The notes beneath the pieces are model-generated. The model searched no databases. It saw only the letters and a list, made by a program, of their open reading frames with translations, and had not been told where the DNA came from. Below, one piece after another: positions 4,187 to 6,613 of a stretch of 6,613 nt of DNA (its first letter is position 1; each line of letters opens with the position of its first letter). The DNA is from CAZYWA01 sp964650975 [NCBI: uncultured bacterium]. Its GTDB lineage: Bacteria > JADJOY01. The stretch lies in contig CAZYWA010000455.1 of assembly GCA_964650975.1 (NCBI GenBank), positions 1 through 6,613 of the forward strand, written 5' to 3'. Both the position numbers and the translations under genes were made by a program.

Positions 4187-6613
4187 TCACGGCGGCGGGG
4201 TCGTATCGCTGGCGATCGTCGCGGGCTCGCTGCCCGTCGCGGGGATGGTGATCGAGTGATCCGCCCACGACCCGGGGGCGATCTCGGCGACGATGTCGTC
4301 GAGCCACAGCTCGGCCGTACAGAACGTCATGACCCGGAACTCGAGCCCTTCCTCCTGATCGTGGAGGTAGTCGAGCGAGGCCTCGTGGTAGTGGCCGTCG
4401 GGCGGTAGCTCGTCCGCGGTGAGGGCGCGCGAGGCGAGCACGCCGTGACCCATGGCCCGAGCGATCTCGATCCGAGCCAGCACGCCATGGTGCTGCTGCG
4501 GCCCGGCGCGCAGCCGGAACGTCACGTGGAAACGGCCGGGCCCGAAGCGCAGGTACGGGCCGAACGCCATGTACGGGTTGCGGCCGAGCGCGACTCCCGT
4601 CTTCCAGGCCAGACCGCCGTCGGCCTCCGGATCGTCGACCAGCTTTCCCGATTCGTGATCGAAGAACCGTCCGTCGAACACGGCTCGATGGGCCGGCAGC
4701 ACGAACGAGAGCAGCCGGTAAGGACCGGGCGGTGCCGGACCGCCGATCTCGATTTCCTGCGAGCCTCCCGGTGGGAGTGGCGCATCGCCGCCGATCTCTC
4801 CGGTGATCGGCGGAACCGCCGGATCGCCCGGAGCGATCTCACGCACCAGCGCCCAGCCGACTCGCACCGGGCGCTCTTGCCCGCGCTCGGGCTCGTGCAC
4901 CCGCAGCCGTGCGGAGAACCCGCTCGTGCCGGCGGCGTCGAGCGCGATCGGACGTACCGTCGGCTCGACCACCGACAGCAAGAAGAGGTTCGTGTACGCG
5001 ATCGGGAACGAGTCGAGCAGCACCGCGTCGCGCATCTGCTCGGGATAGTGCTCGTAGTAGAAGTGCTGCTCGCGCTGACGCCCGTCGAGCAGCAGATGGG
5101 TGACCGGGTAGCGCGAGAAGAGGTCCTTGTCGTTGAAGAAGTTCTCGAACACGTGTAGCGGGTGATGCTGCGTCTCGAAACAGAGCTCGGGGGCCGCGAG
5201 CCCGGCGATCCAGGCGGTCCCCGGCTTCGCGGCGAGCTGCCGCGAGATGTCGCGGACGCGGTAGCTCGGGTGCAGGGCCCAGCTCGCGTAGTCGCGCGCC
5301 TGCACGGCGAGCGTGTAGCCGAGCGGCAGCGCCACGAACGCGAGCAAACCCAGCGCGTGCGGCAGGTGCCACTCGCGGCGCCCCCGGGTGCGCACCAAGA
5401 GCGCCGCGACTCCGATCACGAGCCCGGCCACGCCGAAGGACGCGAGCATCTTCTCGGCGTTGCTCGGCGAGGGCACCGTCGCCCCGGCGAGCAGCAGCCA
5501 GGTCCGGTCGAGCAAGAGCGGTAGGTGGCCGATCAGCATGGCCAGCCAGATCCACAGAAAGGGCAGCGATGCCAGCCTGAGCTGCCGCGGGGTCGCGATC
5601 GTTTCTCGGCGGCTGCCTCGCACCATCGCGCACGCCACCAGCGTGCACATCGGCGGGATCGCGGGCACGTGATAGCGAACCGGCGTGTAGTTGAGCAGCG
5701 CGTCGAAGGCGAAGTGGGCCGAGAACCAGAGGCCGGCGAAGAGATCGTACGGATCGAGCTTCTCGCGATCGTGAAAGAACGCGTAAATGAGCACGCCGAG
5801 GTAGCCGAACGAGAAGTAGAGCAACACCGGGTCCCGGAAGAACGTGCGGAAGAACGACAGATCGCAGATGTTCTCGATCGCCTGGTGGAGGTCGCGGGGC
5901 AGCGATTGCTTCTCGTAGAAGCGCATCGCGTGGTGGATCGCGTCGGCATGGCGCCGGTAGAAGAGCGCGTACCAGGGCAGGAGCACGGCGAGGAAACCCA
6001 GCGCGATCGCGGCGTGCGCTTGCCGCGCGTGGCGCGGAACGCAGGGCGACGGCGTCGAGCGCCAGGTCACCGTGGTCGCCAGCAACGCCAGCGACGGGAC
6101 CAAGAGGAACGACGGGTAGCTCTTGAAGACGTACGCGAGGAACGTGCTGGCGCCGGCCAGCGTGAGGTACGCGGCCGCCGTGAGCGGGATGGGGCGCGCG
6201 GCGTGGCCGGTGGTGCCCGGGCCTCGCGGTAACCGCGCGACGCCTTCTCCCCAGAGGAACCCGGCCGCCGACATGAAGAAAAGCGCCGACGTTTCCGTCA
6301 GGCCGATGCGGTTGAACATCACGAACAGGTACGAGAACCCGAGCAGCGTGACGGTCAGCACCGCCGCGCGCCAGCCGCACGCGCGGCGCGCGCTGAAATA
6401 CGTGAGCACCAGGATCCCCATGCTGAAGGCCACGGGGATCAAGCGAACCTGGGCGATGCCGACGCCCAGCAGCGCGAAGACCCACCACTTCACGTACGCG
6501 AGGATCGGACTGATGAAGAAGTCGTTCCAGTCGTCGACGTTGGTGTGCCCGAACAGCGCCCGGTTGCGCGCGCCGTGCGCGAGCATGCCCTCGTCGAAGA
6601 ACACGCCACCGCT
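4187..6613 (-). CDS. GT39/ArnT-type membrane glycosyltransferase with C-terminal beta-sandwich extension (N-terminus beyond window)
   Basis: The frame is open to the right edge; 808 residues are visible and the first membrane helix and start are missing. Residue numbers count from the in-frame GTG at 6604, which is internal. FDEGMLAHGARN at 3-14 is the first periplasmic loop, with the D4-E5 acidic pair typical of GT-C enzymes of the PMT/ArnT type. About a dozen hydrophobic segments follow to residue 435, including FNRIGLTE (97-104) and PVRYHVPAIPP (308-318), which resembles the RYxLPxxP pattern of GT39 proteins. Residues 440-545 look like a soluble alpha/beta periplasmic domain. Then come two predicted beta-sandwich modules, about 547-638 and 640-775 (FGPYLRFGPGRFHVTFRL is the clearest strand pattern), and a Thr/Pro-rich tail. 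Such enzymes move a sugar from a polyprenyl-phosphate donor to a lipid, protein or glycan on the periplasmic side. Acceptor and donor cannot be read here. Typical ArnT proteins are about 550 residues, so the C-terminal extension is notable. Confidence 0.8.
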   Translation of the reverse strand, partial: SGGVFFDEGMLAHGARNRALFGHTNVDDWNDFFISPILAYVKWWVFALLGVGIAQVRLIPVAFSMGILVLTYFSARRACGWRAAVLTVTLLGFSYLFVMFNRIGLTETSALFFMSAAGFLWGEGVARLPRGPGTTGHAARPIPLTAAAYLTLAGASTFLAYVFKSYPSFLLVPSLALLATTVTWRSTPSPCVPRHARQAHAAIALGFLAVLLPWYALFYRRHADAIHHAMRFYEKQSLPRDLHQAIENICDLSFFRTFFRDPVLLYFSFGYLGVLIYAFFHDREKLDPYDLFAGLWFSAHFAFDALLNYTPVRYHVPAIPPMCTLVACAMVRGSRRETIATPRQLRLASLPFLWIWLAMLIGHLPLLLDRTWLLLAGATVPSPSNAEKMLASFGVAGLVIGVAALLVRTRGRREWHLPHALGLLAFVALPLGYTLAVQARDYASWALHPSYRVRDISRQLAAKPGTAWIAGLAAPELCFETQHHPLHVFENFFNDKDLFSRYPVTHLLLDGRQREQHFYYEHYPEQMRDAVLLDSFPIAYTNLFLLSVVEPTVRPIALDAAGTSGFSARLRVHEPERGQERPVRVGWALVREIAPGDPAVPPITGEIGGDAPLPPGGSQEIEIGGPAPPGPYRLLSFVLPAHRAVFDGRFFDHESGKLVDDPEADGGLAWKTGVALGRNPYMAFGPYLRFGPGRFHVTFRLRAGPQQHHGVLARIEIARAMGHGVLASRALTADELPPDGHYHEASLDYLHDQEEGLEFRVMTFCTAELWLDDIVAEIAPGSWADHSITIPATGSEPATIASDTTPPP

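Noticed and set aside
3356-4408. 350-codon plus-strand frame crossing the AcvB-like gene, the hairpin and the GT39 3' end
   Set aside because: It is antisense to two well-supported genes and has an Arg-rich composition without recognisable domains.
4839-6488. 549-codon open frame on the minus strand inside the GT39 gene
   Set aside because: It is Arg/Ala-rich with no membrane segments, while the other frame shows regular hydrophobic helices and GT39 motifs.
1-6613. Mobile element, CRISPR array, tRNA or rRNA
   Set aside because: No transposase or integrase motifs, terminal inverted repeats, regularly spaced short repeats or tRNA-like cloverleaf was seen; the tandem repeats are within a protein-coding gene.

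Overview
The window is GC-rich bacterial DNA carrying four protein genes, all on the minus strand, two of them cut by the window edges. Strong G/C at third codon positions, three predicted lipoproteins with Gly/Ser-rich stretches after the cysteine, PKD-type repeats and an AcvB/VirJ-type hydrolase suggest a Gram-negative soil or sediment bacterium. Myxococcota or another deltaproteobacterium-like lineage is my best guess, but there is no marker gene to prove it.

In the direction of transcription (right to left) the layout is as follows. (1) 4187-6613 holds the C-terminal 808 residues of a GT39/ArnT-type polytopic membrane glycosyltransferase with an unusually long C-terminal extension of two predicted beta-sandwich modules. 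(2) A perfect GC-rich hairpin at 4150-4177 lies just after its stop. (3) 2630-4111 is a complete two-domain AcvB/VirJ alpha/beta hydrolase made as a lipoprotein. (4) 2433-2629 is a comparatively AT-rich spacer with a possible terminator, a likely promoter zone and an imperfect direct repeat. (5) 1002-2432 is a secreted, probably lipid-anchored TIM-barrel protein resembling clan GH-A glycoside hydrolases. (6) A 95-bp spacer follows. (7) 1-906 is the N-terminal part of a lipoprotein made of PKD/K319L-like repeats with an exact 95-residue period.

All four products are predicted to act at or outside the cytoplasmic membrane: a lipid-linked sugar transferase, a periplasmic hydrolase whose characterised homologue cleaves lysyl-phosphatidylglycerol, a glycoside-hydrolase-like protein and an adhesive or binding repeat protein. 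This is a coherent cell-envelope theme, but the spacing and hairpins suggest separate transcription units. No mobile element, CRISPR array, tRNA or rRNA was seen. I found no convincing new multi-gene system. The points most worth a second look are the GT39 C-terminal extension, the AcvB-like protein without a visible lysyl-PG synthase, and the GH-A-like lipoprotein next to the PKD repeat protein.
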